Made by a program: the position numbers and the translations under genes. Below, one piece after another: positions 35,401 to 44,301 of a DNA stretch of 64,000 nucleotides. The stretch is taken from the NCBI RefSeq assembly GCF_002150785.1, contig NZ_MTAZ01000034.1, positions 62,001-126,000 on the forward strand, read 5' to 3'. The notes beneath the pieces are model-generated. The model had not been told where the DNA came from and ran no database searches. It worked only from the letters and a program-made list of their open reading frames with translations. This DNA comes from Arenibacter amylolyticus (GTDB taxonomy: Bacteria; Bacteroidota; Bacteroidia; Flavobacteriales; Flavobacteriaceae). Positions within the stretch are counted from its first letter, which is position 1. Every line of letters starts with the position of its first letter.

Positions 35401-36534
35401 TTAAACATTTACAAAATAAGTGTCGGCATCCTGCGGGTCGTAAGGCTCATTGATCCAAAATAAAGTGACCAATTCTGTATCGCCAATATTTTTAATATTA
35501 TGGGTATGCCAAATGGGCATGTCCACATAGGCAGGCTCCTCTCCGTCCAAGTAGTAATCTATAACTTTATCGGTGCCTATTCTTCGTAGTTGAATGAGTG
35601 CTTTACCGCTTATTACAGCAAAGCGCTCCGCTTTTCGGGTATGAAAATGGTTGCCTCTGGTAACTCCGGGAACCGTGGTGGAAAATGAGAACTGACCACT
35701 GGTTTGAGTTCTTGCTATCTCTACAAAACTCCCTCTGTTGTCCGTGTGTTTGGTGTATTTAACCGGATAATGATCAGTGGGGACATAGCATCTAAAGGTA
35801 TTGAAAAGCGCCTTTTCAAAATCGGCCTCCAAATTCGGGAAAATTCCCTTCTCCATATAATCTCTTTTATAACGCTGTAGTAACGCTAGGATTTCCGACA
35901 CTTTGATGGTTTTGGTAGGGGCAATCTTTATCTCTGAGGAATTGGTAAAGTGCTCCTTTCCTATCTGCTCATTCTTGATAGCGGTTATAAATACCTGTAC
36001 CAGTTCATTGACATAAATAAGGCCTACATTACTATCTTTGATGATGCTAGGTGTTTCATGGTGGGCTACCTTATGGCAGAAAGTAGCTACCACAGAATTG
36101 TAGTTGGGCTTGCCAAAAGGACCAAATACATTAGGGATGGTAAGGGAGGTGAATTTACCGCCTTCTTTTTTCGCCCAATCCATAAAGATTTCCTTCCCCT
36201 CTTTTTTTGAGCGTCCATAAAGGTTGTCACTCTCCTCTTGTGAGGAAGAAGAAAAAATAATATGAGGGGTTGCTTTTTTGGAAAGGCAGGCTTTTACCAA
36301 GTTATTTACCAATTCTAAGTTCGTATTGTATATAACTTTGGGATCCTCATGGCGATTCATGGCAGCCAAGTGTACAATTACATCACACTTACTTACAAAA
36401 TCTTCCAATAATGATTGGTTCCCAAAATAGGAACGCTCAAAAGGGACCAAACTAACCGTATCGTCCAGTGATAAAGTATTGTAAAGATGGTTGCCTATAA
36501 AACCGGCCTGTCCGGTGATTCCAATTTTTTTCAT
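35401..36534 (-). CDS. capF: CapF/FnlB-like UDP-sugar reductase with C-terminal cupin
   Basis: A 377-residue two-domain protein. The N-terminal SDR domain (ITGQAGFIGNHLYN; FSSSSQEESDNLYGRSKKEGKE with the YxxxK pair) is followed from about residue 255 by a cupin (TDNRGSFVEIARTQTSG, GVTRGNHFHTRKAERFAVI, DMPIWHTHNIKNIG). CapF epimerises C3 and then reduces C4 of the CapE product with NADPH on the way to UDP-L-FucNAc. Its gene lies 20 bases before CapG and about 110 bases after the WxcM-like cupin gene. Confidence 0.93.
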   Translation of the reverse strand: MKKIGITGQAGFIGNHLYNTLSLDDTVSLVPFERSYFGNQSLLEDFVSKCDVIVHLAAMNRHEDPKVIYNTNLELVNNLVKACLSKKATPHIIFSSSSQEESDNLYGRSKKEGKEIFMDWAKKEGGKFTSLTIPNVFGPFGKPNYNSVVATFCHKVAHHETPSIIKDSNVGLIYVNELVQVFITAIKNEQIGKEHFTNSSEIKIAPTKTIKVSEILALLQRYKRDYMEKGIFPNLEADFEKALFNTFRCYVPTDHYPVKYTKHTDNRGSFVEIARTQTSGQFSFSTTVPGVTRGNHFHTRKAERFAVISGKALIQLRRIGTDKVIDYYLDGEEPAYVDMPIWHTHNIKNIGDTELVTLFWINEPYDPQDADTYFVNV

Positions 36535-36645
36535 CCTTCTTTCTTCTTCAATAATTATTAATTTGGTGGTAAGGTTTATAGGGAAACCTTATTGGTATAC
36601 TGCAATTTAAGGTTTTCTTATTGAAATTGACTGATATGTTTTGCA

Positions 36646-37074
36646 TCACCATGTTGCTTTCCACGTCTCTATCGGAAAACGGATATCATCTTTGGCCGAT
36701 TCCTCTAGGGTAAAGTTGGAAAACACCATTAATTTGGAATGTGGCAAGCCTGCTTTAAAGCCCGTAGCATTTCCACCAGGGACTTCCAATATGAAAGGGT
36801 TGTCGGCATTTAGTTCAAATCTTTTGGGGTCTACCTCGGTAGCGGGACTATTATGGTCGGTTATGTTTACGATATTGATCACGAAACTACCGCTATGGCA
36901 ATAGAACCATTTTTTTTCAAAACTATGACCTTGCCAGGCACGAACTACGTCTGTGGAGGAGGGGGTTATTTCATAAAAGCGGACCACCTTGGACATATCA
37001 AAGGAATTAAAGAATTTTATTTCTCCTCGCTGGTCCACGAAACTTGATCCTTCAATTGTAAAGGCTCCCTTCAT
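36646..37074 (-). CDS. WxcM-like cupin sugar isomerase
   Basis: A 142-residue cupin of the WxcM/RmlC-like type: GAFTIEGSSFVDQRGEIKF, RAWQGHSFEKKWFYCHSG with histidine pocket residues, and PFILEVPGGNATGFKAG. Such cupins shift or epimerise groups on nucleotide-activated deoxysugars. Its start directly abuts the stop of the CapE gene (37075), so it belongs to the L-FucNAc operon. The classic pathway needs only CapE, CapF and CapG, so this protein may give an extra 3- or 5-epimerisation or act as a helper. Its exact step is unknown. Confidence 0.8.
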   Translation of the reverse strand: MKGAFTIEGSSFVDQRGEIKFFNSFDMSKVVRFYEITPSSTDVVRAWQGHSFEKKWFYCHSGSFVINIVNITDHNSPATEVDPKRFELNADNPFILEVPGGNATGFKAGLPHSKLMVFSNFTLEESAKDDIRFPIETWKATW

Positions 37075-38079
37075 TTATAGATTGTTTTTGATATATTTTA
37101 AATTTAACAAGGTCTCCTTTAAAGCATTATTGGTCAATTGTTGCGTGTTGTGGGAGTGGTAATCCTCTATAACGCTAATATCTGTTTCTCCTTCAGAGAA
37201 AAACTTGCTATAGTTGAGGTCTCTATTATCGGCTGGAATCCTATAGAAGTCTCCCATATCTTCCGCTTTTTTCATCTCCTCTCTGGTACATAGGGTTTCG
37301 TAAAGCTTTTCCCCATGCCTGGTACCAATAACCTTTATTTCATTATTTGCCTTAAAGAGTTCCTTGATGGCTTGCGCCAGATCGCCTATGGTACTGGCAG
37401 GCGCCTTATTTACAAAAAGATCTCCTTGGTTTCCATTGAGGAAGGCAAATATTACTAAATCTACCGCATCTTCCAAGGACATTAAAAATCGGGTCATCTT
37501 GGGATCGGTAACGGTCAGCGGGGTACCTTCCTTAATCTGCTTTACAAAGAGAGGAATAACAGATCCCCTGGAGGCCATTACGTTCCCGTATCGGGTGAGG
37601 CAGACAATGGTACTGTCATTAGGGATGTTTCTAGAGGCGGCTATAGCAACCTTTTCCATTAGGGCCTTGCTGATACCCATGGCATTGATAGGGTAGGCCG
37701 CCTTATCGGTACTAAGGCAGATAATACGCTTAACCCCGTTGGCCACGGCGGCGTCTATGGTATTTTGAGTGCCAAAAACGTTGGTCTTGGCAGCTTCCAA
37801 AGGGAAGAATTCACAAGAGGGAACCTGTTTCAAGGCAGCAGCGTGGAAAACATAATCTACCCCCTGCATGGCCTTTGCAATACTATTGTAATCTCTTACG
37901 TCCCCAATATAGAATTTTACCTTTTCATTTTTTAGCTGTGTCCGCATGTCGTCCTGTTTTTTTTCATCCCGACTAAAAATGCGGATCTCCTTAATATTGG
38001 TTTCCAGAAAGCGATTCAGTACCGCGTTCCCAAAAGAACCTGTACCTCCGGTGATAAGTAGTGTTTTATCTTTGAACAT
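37075..38079 (-). CDS. fnlA: UDP-GlcNAc 4,6-dehydratase/5-epimerase (CapE/FnlA-like)
   Basis: A 334-residue SDR enzyme: LLITGGTGSFGNAVLNRF (NAD site), HAAALKQVPSCEFFPLEA, CLSTDKAAYPINAMGISKALMEK with the TDKA and M-x-x-x-K catalytic motif of this dehydratase family, and TRYGNVMASRGSVIPLF. It dehydrates UDP-GlcNAc and inverts C5, the first step to UDP-L-FucNAc. Length (334) and position at the head of cupin-CapF-CapG match CapE rather than the longer PglF-type enzyme at 50819. Confidence 0.93.
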   Translation of the reverse strand: MFKDKTLLITGGTGSFGNAVLNRFLETNIKEIRIFSRDEKKQDDMRTQLKNEKVKFYIGDVRDYNSIAKAMQGVDYVFHAAALKQVPSCEFFPLEAAKTNVFGTQNTIDAAVANGVKRIICLSTDKAAYPINAMGISKALMEKVAIAASRNIPNDSTIVCLTRYGNVMASRGSVIPLFVKQIKEGTPLTVTDPKMTRFLMSLEDAVDLVIFAFLNGNQGDLFVNKAPASTIGDLAQAIKELFKANNEIKVIGTRHGEKLYETLCTREEMKKAEDMGDFYRIPADNRDLNYSKFFSEGETDISVIEDYHSHNTQQLTNNALKETLLNLKYIKNNL

Positions 38080-38132
38080 TATAGCTTGGTTTTATATTTT
38101 TTACAAACTTCTTTGGTAGTGTTATTTGATAT

Positions 38133-39260
38133 CTATGTATCAAAAATCTCTTCAATTAAATTTAACTGGTACTCTGGATTGTAGTTTTTATCAACGATTT
38201 GATAACAATTATTCTGTAGTTCTGATTTAGATTTAATCTGAATTAGCTTTATTACATCTTTTATTTTCTCTTTCAGGTCATAGGTGTTTCCATTTTCAAA
38301 AAGAGCACCATTAATTCCGGGTTGAATAGCTTCGAATTCTGGCATTTGTTCATTAGGGTCACTATGGGAAATTACTGGTACACCATATACCAGAGAATGC
38401 ATTGCTGTTAAGCCAATTTCGCCAGGTGCAACACATATATCACTTGAAGCTATAAGCTTGTAGTTGTTACTTTCGTTATAAGATGCACCATAAAAGTGGA
38501 CCTGATTATTAATTTTTAATTTTTCAATTTGATCTAATAAAAATTCTTTTTCAGAACCTTCACCCACAAACAACAAGTTAACGTATATATTTTCATCTTT
38601 TAATTTTTTCACTGCGTTAACTAAAAGATCAAGTTTTTTCTGACTTGTTAGTCTACCAATGAAAAGTATTTGATAATATTCAGGATGAATAAACATTTTT
38701 TCACGAATTTCCTTTCTTTCACTCTCTTTTAATAATCCTCTTAGTTGTATTTGCTTTTTATAATCGAGCGAGTTATAAATAACCTTAATCTTTTTTTGAT
38801 TATACCCCATGTTAACAAGGTTGTTTTTGGATTGATTACCATAAAGAAGAAGCCCGTCGAAAAATATCTTGAAAAAATAATAATATAATTTGCTATGGAT
38901 ATTTTGTTGATTACTCAATAGGCCGTGAGCCCAATTAAAAACTTTGATTCCTTTTACTCTGAAAATTATTGAGGCTAGGATTATAGATACCCAATAAGGA
39001 GAGGAATGGACTATTATTCCATCAGCTTTCGCTTTTAATGCTAATCTAATTAAGCCTTTATTAAAAAAGAAAGGTCCGATTTTATATGCAGGACAGTGAA
39101 TGAAGTTTTCTACACCATTGAAGTTATAGGGTTTGATTCCGGCATATCCATTTTTATCGCCAACAAAGGTATACTTAAATTTTTTGGATAACAGAAGTTC
39201 TTCAATTATACCGTTCCGATAATGAGGAAACCCTGGATATATTATAAAAATGTTTTTCAT
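38133..39260 (-). CDS. Glycosyltransferase family 4
   Basis: A 375-residue GT-B enzyme: FIIYPGFPHYRNGIIEEL, GIIVHSSPYWVSIILA, KVFNWAHGLLS, then the donor half YQILFIGRLTSQKKLDLLV and the nucleotide-site SDICVAPGEIGLTAMHSLVYGVP. The usual E-x7-E keeps its first Glu but has Ser at the second, a pattern seen in a Bacteroidetes subgroup that ends GLTAMHSL. It adds one sugar of the repeat unit; the donor is not predictable. It lies 53 bases from the CapE gene on the same strand. Confidence 0.9.
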   Translation of the reverse strand: MKNIFIIYPGFPHYRNGIIEELLLSKKFKYTFVGDKNGYAGIKPYNFNGVENFIHCPAYKIGPFFFNKGLIRLALKAKADGIIVHSSPYWVSIILASIIFRVKGIKVFNWAHGLLSNQQNIHSKLYYYFFKIFFDGLLLYGNQSKNNLVNMGYNQKKIKVIYNSLDYKKQIQLRGLLKESERKEIREKMFIHPEYYQILFIGRLTSQKKLDLLVNAVKKLKDENIYVNLLFVGEGSEKEFLLDQIEKLKINNQVHFYGASYNESNNYKLIASSDICVAPGEIGLTAMHSLVYGVPVISHSDPNEQMPEFEAIQPGINGALFENGNTYDLKEKIKDVIKLIQIKSKSELQNNCYQIVDKNYNPEYQLNLIEEIFDT

Positions 39261-39358
39261 TATAAGGAATCAAATTAGGGAAAACTTTAACAAACTAGAA
39301 AAATAAATTCTATTAGATTTAGTATATGTTACTTTATTTCAATACTTGGAATATAATT

Positions 39359-40444
39359 TTAATTAAAAATTTCTGAAATTTTTAGTTTACATAATTGACT
39401 TTGTTCTTCATTTATAAGTTTTGTTTCCTCCAACAACCGATTCAGGTCACGATCAGAAATATCTAGTTGATCGTCAGACAACATTGTAACAGGTTCAGTA
39501 CTAGAACCAATACTAGAATAAATCCCTTTTATTTTATTCGTACTCGCATTATCATTTATCAATGGAACGGTCAGTGAGTTGTGTATGAATCCCAATAAGA
39601 GTACATGCAATCTATTACTTATAACACTTTCAAAGTCTGAGTAAGTGATAATATCTTCAAAGTTTAAACACTTTTCAATAAAACTTACACCTGCAATTCC
39701 TTTATAGGTTAAAAACAATCTTTTTGTATAGTCATAGTCTCTATTTACCTGGTAGAAAAAAACAACCTTCTTTCCCTTTTTTAAATAGTAATTCACGTAT
39801 TTATTCACAGATTGGACAATTCTCTCGTCTAATTTAGCATCTTGCAGATCTCTAAAAGAAATGCCTACCTTGGTTCGATTATTTTTTTTGGCGGCTTTAT
39901 CATACAACAAAAAACACAAGTCAGGGATATAATTGGCATTGTCCACCCCAATTGAGTTTAAAAACTCGACATTCGACTTGCTTCTAACCATATGTTGATG
40001 AAAATACTTACTCAAATTTTGATATTCCTTTATCTCAATTTCATTCTTTAAAGAGACCTCAGAACCTATAACATAAGCTTTACAACCTCTATTATGTGTG
40101 GTTTTGAAAATTTGATCAAAAACAAAACCTCTAACTCGATCCTTTATGCCAGAGGGTTCTGTAAAGCCTATGGGCCCCGGACTTTTAAATAAATAACTAA
40201 ATTTTATCTTGTTTGAGGCTAAGTATTTTAATATGGAAGCATTTTTAAATGAAAAACCATGACTTTTTTTTAAAAATTTTACCTTGTCATTTAATTCAAA
40301 ATATTTAACGAATTCCTCACTTGTGTTATGTGAATCTACATGAAGTTCTACGTGTTTGGTAAGTTCGTCTATTAAGCATTTATTTATTATTAAGTCACCA
40401 AGATTATCATATTGTGTTGCAACTAGAAAGACTGCTTTTTTCAT
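39359..40444 (-). CDS. Polysaccharide pyruvyltransferase-family protein
   Basis: A 361-residue protein of the polysaccharide pyruvyl transferase family (CsaB/WcaK-like): VFLVATQYDNLGDLIINKCL at the N-terminus, AYVIGSEVSLKN, NYIPDLCFLLYD, VGISFRDLQDA, and VISNRLHVLLLGFIHNSLTVPLIND with the conserved SxRLH motif near residue 290. It could place a pyruvate ketal on a polysaccharide sugar, using PEP. Some family members are sugar transferases of other kinds, so the activity is tentative. The gene lies between a GT4 gene and the polymerase gene. Confidence 0.85.
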   Translation of the reverse strand: MKKAVFLVATQYDNLGDLIINKCLIDELTKHVELHVDSHNTSEEFVKYFELNDKVKFLKKSHGFSFKNASILKYLASNKIKFSYLFKSPGPIGFTEPSGIKDRVRGFVFDQIFKTTHNRGCKAYVIGSEVSLKNEIEIKEYQNLSKYFHQHMVRSKSNVEFLNSIGVDNANYIPDLCFLLYDKAAKKNNRTKVGISFRDLQDAKLDERIVQSVNKYVNYYLKKGKKVVFFYQVNRDYDYTKRLFLTYKGIAGVSFIEKCLNFEDIITYSDFESVISNRLHVLLLGFIHNSLTVPLINDNASTNKIKGIYSSIGSSTEPVTMLSDDQLDISDRDLNRLLEETKLINEEQSQLCKLKISEIFN

Positions 40445-40798
40445 AGATGTATAATTTTTTTAAATGGGTAATACGTTTTATTTATTGCGTTGGTTTAAAG
40501 TGATTTGATGAATTTTACTTTTCTACTATGTTTTGTTTATTATAAACTTCTTGGTTATGGTTAATTAATTGAAGCATTTAATCTAAAATTAGTTGTTGTT
40601 CAAAATATTAATTTTATGTCTTGTGTTTTACAAACCTGTTTACATTTAGGAATGATACAGTTTTGTTATTTTTAAGTTATTTAGCTTAGCATTATTAAAG
40701 GAACTATCCATAGCTGCATAGGGGATTGTCCATTGTTTTTTATAATTGAAGTCATAGTTTGTAATTATTAGGTCTAAGGAAATAACGACTAAATAAAA
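40445..40798. other. Intergenic region, no gene seen
   Basis: These 354 very AT-rich bases lie between the Wzy-like stop and the pyruvyltransferase start, both on the minus strand. They may hold an internal promoter. I see no clear motif, hairpin or coding remnant. Confidence 0.4.
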
Positions 40799-41995
40799 TC
40801 ATTGTTGTTTTTCTGAATTGTTTTCATTATAGTTTTGTAAACTAAATATAATCCCCACGGGTATAAATAATAATATTGTTGTATATAGCCCTCCAGAAAA
40901 CGAATAATGTACAAGGCCAACCATTAATATTATAAGAGCATATAAATGCTCCTTATTACTCTTGGATTGTTTGATGCCTAAAAGAAAACCTTTGAGAAGC
41001 ACTGGGAATATTAGTATTGCTCCTAGCATTCCAGTTGCCATTAATATTTCTACTATAAAATTATGGGGGTATATATTTCCAATTTCTATTCTACCACCAA
41101 TCAACTGATTGTCGAAAAAATGATTTATTGCATTTCTCCATAAAGTTGTCCGCCCCCCGCCTTGATCTTCAGTAGTCTTGCTCAATCTTGTGAAAAGGCC
41201 ACTCCCGCTAGCGTTAACTAACCAAACTAATAAGGGAGAAATAATAAAAGAACTTAGTAGAATTTTCATTTTTTGTTTGGAAGGGCCAAATATGATAAAT
41301 AGAGGAAGAGTAGTTACAAGCACAACTACTGATCCCCTGGAGGCACCATACAAAAATAAAACTAGGGATATAAAAATTGTAGAAATTAGAAATATGACCT
41401 CAATTTTACTGTTCTTCTTATAAATAACTAATTTAAAAATACATAATAAAATGGTTAAGACACCCGTGTATGACATAGCTAATGGATTTAGAACAGCTTC
41501 ACCGGTTTCATAGGATATAGCATTAATTCTGCCAACACCACTAATTAAATATTCACCATATAAATATATGCTAACTATACCAAGAATAAATCCTGAGTAA
41601 ATAAATCCAGATATAATATTTAACCAATATCGCCTTATATCCAAGGAGCAATAGCAGATAAAAGGAATAACAACATAAATAATGGAATATAGAATATATT
41701 CATACCAAGGCCTGCTTAAGGTCCCAGATGAGAATTCTGTTATAGTATAGAGTACTTTTAAAGAATAAATGATCCAAAAAAATATAAACAATGAGATGAA
41801 AAATGATAATTTATGAAAGACAAGATTAAAACGATTTTTATGTATTACATACAGCATTAAGATTGCCATTAAAACTCTTAGAGGTTGCGAATAAAATCTA
41901 CTTATCTCTCCTAAGTTTAATGCAAAAATGATGGCAAGCCCAGCATAGTATCCGCCGTAGGCGAAAAAGGCAATAATAAAAACGATTCTAGACAT
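40799..41995 (-). CDS. O-antigen polymerase/ligase-like membrane protein (Wzy)
   Basis: A 398-residue protein with about ten to twelve hydrophobic segments and the O-antigen polymerase signature region SGLFTRLSKTTEDQGGGRTTLWRNAINHFFDN, where the Arg-rich loop faces the periplasm, followed by YPHNFIVEILMATGMLGA. Wzy polymerases join lipid-linked repeat units outside the inner membrane. Lying next to the Wzx-like flippase gene supports polymerase over ligase. As usual for Wzy, sequence alone does not give the linkage. Confidence 0.88.
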   Translation of the reverse strand: MSRIVFIIAFFAYGGYYAGLAIIFALNLGEISRFYSQPLRVLMAILMLYVIHKNRFNLVFHKLSFFISLFIFFWIIYSLKVLYTITEFSSGTLSRPWYEYILYSIIYVVIPFICYCSLDIRRYWLNIISGFIYSGFILGIVSIYLYGEYLISGVGRINAISYETGEAVLNPLAMSYTGVLTILLCIFKLVIYKKNSKIEVIFLISTIFISLVLFLYGASRGSVVVLVTTLPLFIIFGPSKQKMKILLSSFIISPLLVWLVNASGSGLFTRLSKTTEDQGGGRTTLWRNAINHFFDNQLIGGRIEIGNIYPHNFIVEILMATGMLGAILIFPVLLKGFLLGIKQSKSNKEHLYALIILMVGLVHYSFSGGLYTTILLFIPVGIIFSLQNYNENNSEKQQ

Positions 41996-42130
41996 TAATA
42001 TAATTTTTAATCTTAAAAGGCTTGAAGGGATTAATGCATTTATTATAGAGCCCTGATTCTAATAGTCTAATGTGCTAATAACTATAAATATTCTAAGCCA
42101 ATAACATTTAATATTTAAAATAAAGAGATA

Positions 42131-43582
42131 TCATTTCCTTCTAAAACTTTTAATTATAGAGATTATAGGGGCGATTTCTTTTTGTAGCAGCACTGAAAAT
42201 AAAACTAAGTATAAAGTAAAATAAATAGCGAAATTTATATAAAACGGGACATTTAATATGGGTGCTAAAAAAAATGTGATTAAGATTACTGGTAATGTAA
42301 TTAAGGTTGGTTTATAAATGGACTTCATTAAATTATAATAGTGGAAATCAATAAATTTACTGACGTAGTACTGTGCTATAAATAAATTAATTACATTAAT
42401 TAAAATTACTGCGATGGATGTACCTATTACTCCATATAAATACGTCCCGAAAAAAATTAAAGGAATATCTAAGAAAAATGTTACAACGAATTGAATTTTC
42501 ATTTCTAATTTGGGTTTGCCAATACTTCTTAAGACAACAGGAAAAGTACTTGACATTGTGCCTATGAATTGTGAAACAGCTAAGAGTTGTAACGGTATTA
42601 CTGCCATAGACCATTTATCTCCAAAAAATATAGTGATAAATGTATCATTAAAAACTATAAAGAAACCCATAAATGGAAAGACCAGTAGAGAATTATACAT
42701 AGTCACTGTTGCATAATATCTTTTTAAAGATACTTTGTCTTCCTGTAACTTTCCAAAAACGGGGTACATTATCTGATTAATTATTGTAATCAAATTTGTT
42801 TGGAATTGAGAGGTGATCATCATTGCTAAAGAGTATGCTCCCACCAGTGAAGAGGTAAGAATTCGACCAATGAATAGATAATCAATATTACCAGCCAGGT
42901 TCCCCAGTAAATTTGTTCCTGTTGTGAATACTCCAAAACCAAATATATCATTAAATGCTTTGCGTTCCCATGTAATCTTAGGTTTCCAATTGGTAAATTT
43001 GAAATATAATGGCATAACAACTACAAAAGTCGCAACTGAATTGAAAACAAGTGCCCATATCCCAAAACCTAAATAAGCTAGAACTAAGGCTAGAGTTCCT
43101 GAAAAAATTCCTGCAATGTTATTTATTAAGGCAATCTTTTTAAATTCTAAATTTCTTGTTAGAATTGCTTTTTGAATAGCATTTATTGGGCTGGAAAGTA
43201 TTCCGAGGCTTAGTACCGGGATTATGGATAAAAGAATAGGTTCATCGTAAAAATTGGAAGCTACCGGAGAAATAATAAAAAAAACAATAATATATAGAAA
43301 AATAGACCATACAATTCCAGACCAAAATGCCGTATGGAAATGCTCTTCTCTTAGTTCTGACTCTTTCATTTGTACGATTGCCGCACCGAAACCTAAATTT
43401 GTGAAAACTTGAATAAAGGTGGTGAAGACAGCGGCCATGGCGACAACGCCAAACTGATCTGGGAATAATATTCTAGCTAGGACCAGTTTAATAATAAAAT
43501 CGAACGACCTATGTATAGCTAGTGATATGAAGTTCCAAATAAATCCCTTAACAATCCTTTGGTTTAACAGTGTTTTTTCCAA
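42131..43582 (-). CDS. wzx: Polysaccharide flippase (Wzx-like, MOP superfamily)
   Basis: A 483-residue protein with twelve to fourteen predicted membrane segments, opening RIVKGFIWNFISLAIHRSFDFIIKL and continuing LARILFPDQFGVVAMAAVF and FTNLGFGAAIVQMKE. These are the conserved N-terminal blocks of the MOP/Wzx (RfbX, WzxC) family. It flips the undecaprenyl-linked repeat unit across the inner membrane. It reads into the Wzy gene 135 bases downstream. A candidate promoter and a palindromic leader lie upstream (43676-43742). Confidence 0.95.
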   Translation of the reverse strand: MEKTLLNQRIVKGFIWNFISLAIHRSFDFIIKLVLARILFPDQFGVVAMAAVFTTFIQVFTNLGFGAAIVQMKESELREEHFHTAFWSGIVWSIFLYIIVFFIISPVASNFYDEPILLSIIPVLSLGILSSPINAIQKAILTRNLEFKKIALINNIAGIFSGTLALVLAYLGFGIWALVFNSVATFVVVMPLYFKFTNWKPKITWERKAFNDIFGFGVFTTGTNLLGNLAGNIDYLFIGRILTSSLVGAYSLAMMITSQFQTNLITIINQIMYPVFGKLQEDKVSLKRYYATVTMYNSLLVFPFMGFFIVFNDTFITIFFGDKWSMAVIPLQLLAVSQFIGTMSSTFPVVLRSIGKPKLEMKIQFVVTFFLDIPLIFFGTYLYGVIGTSIAVILINVINLFIAQYYVSKFIDFHYYNLMKSIYKPTLITLPVILITFFLAPILNVPFYINFAIYFTLYLVLFSVLLQKEIAPIISIIKSFRRK

Positions 43583-43675
43583 GTTATGTAGTTGCTATTT
43601 TTTTAAATATATTATTAAGGTAGTTAATGCGCATTCGCAGTTTCAAGGACTAATCTACCTATTGGATTATCAACT

Positions 43676-43709
43676 AATTAAAAACTTGCTTTTAAGTAAG
43701 TTTTTAATT
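43676..43709. other. Perfect 12-bp palindrome in the wzx leader region
   Basis: AATTAAAAACTT (43676-43687) and AAGTTTTTAATT (43698-43709) are perfect inverted arms around a 10-base loop. On the minus strand the hairpin would lie about 95-125 bases upstream of the wzx ATG, between a candidate -7 element and the gene. No T run follows the stem, so an operator or leader structure is as likely as a terminator. Confidence 0.5.
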
Positions 43710-43734
43710 GTAGTTTAACTCCAAACGCCTATTT

Positions 43735-43742
43735 CAAATATA
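43735..43742 (-). promoter_or_regulatory. Candidate -7 promoter element for wzx
   Basis: TATATTTG on the minus strand is a perfect match to the Bacteroidetes -7 consensus TAnnTTTG. No strong -33 TTG is found; GTG lies about 20 bases upstream. It would give a leader of roughly 145 bases containing the palindrome at 43676-43709. Confidence 0.4.
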
Positions 43743-44193
43743 GATAAACGGTATACTTATAGCACTATTATGAGGATTATTGACGGCAATTTTCGATTAG
43801 GCGGAGTAATTGTCAGTTATAAGTATTAGAATAGTTATTGGTTTTGTATTCAAGGGGGTCATGTAATGTGTGAAAATTGTCCTTTTACCGTAGGGTTTAC
43901 TTACTCAAATATTTATATTATGGCGTCCTGATGTATGTTAAAGTACTTTCAACGAAATTATAAGCATTTCCGTAAGATCAAGGAAAAACCCCACTGAATG
44001 CGATTTCATTTTTGACTTTAAATTTGTTGTTATTTTCCAAAAGGAAATCGTTAAGATTAATCCATTAACAAGCTCAAAAAGCCTTTTTTTTGAAGGTAAA
44101 GGTGACCTTACTAGGATAATTGTAGAATAATCAATAGCTTATAATATCGAAAATCTATACCTAAGTTCAAATTATAAAACACCTGATATTATA

Positions 44194-44237
44194 TATAAAA
44201 AAACTAATCCAGTGAAGCTTACTTCACTGGATTAGTT
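44194..44237 (-). terminator. Strong rho-independent terminator of the beta-helix lipoprotein gene
   Basis: A perfect 16-bp stem (AACTAATCCAGTGAAG at 44202-44217 with its complement at 44222-44237) has a 4-base loop, and on the minus strand is followed by TTTTTTT. It lies 65 bases after the beta-helix gene's stop. It isolates that gene from wzx downstream. Confidence 0.93.
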
Positions 44238-44301
44238 GAATTTGCAAAAAATGTCGATCTTAATTTAAACAGCGCAATATTTAATGAGGCAGTTTATCAA
44301 A

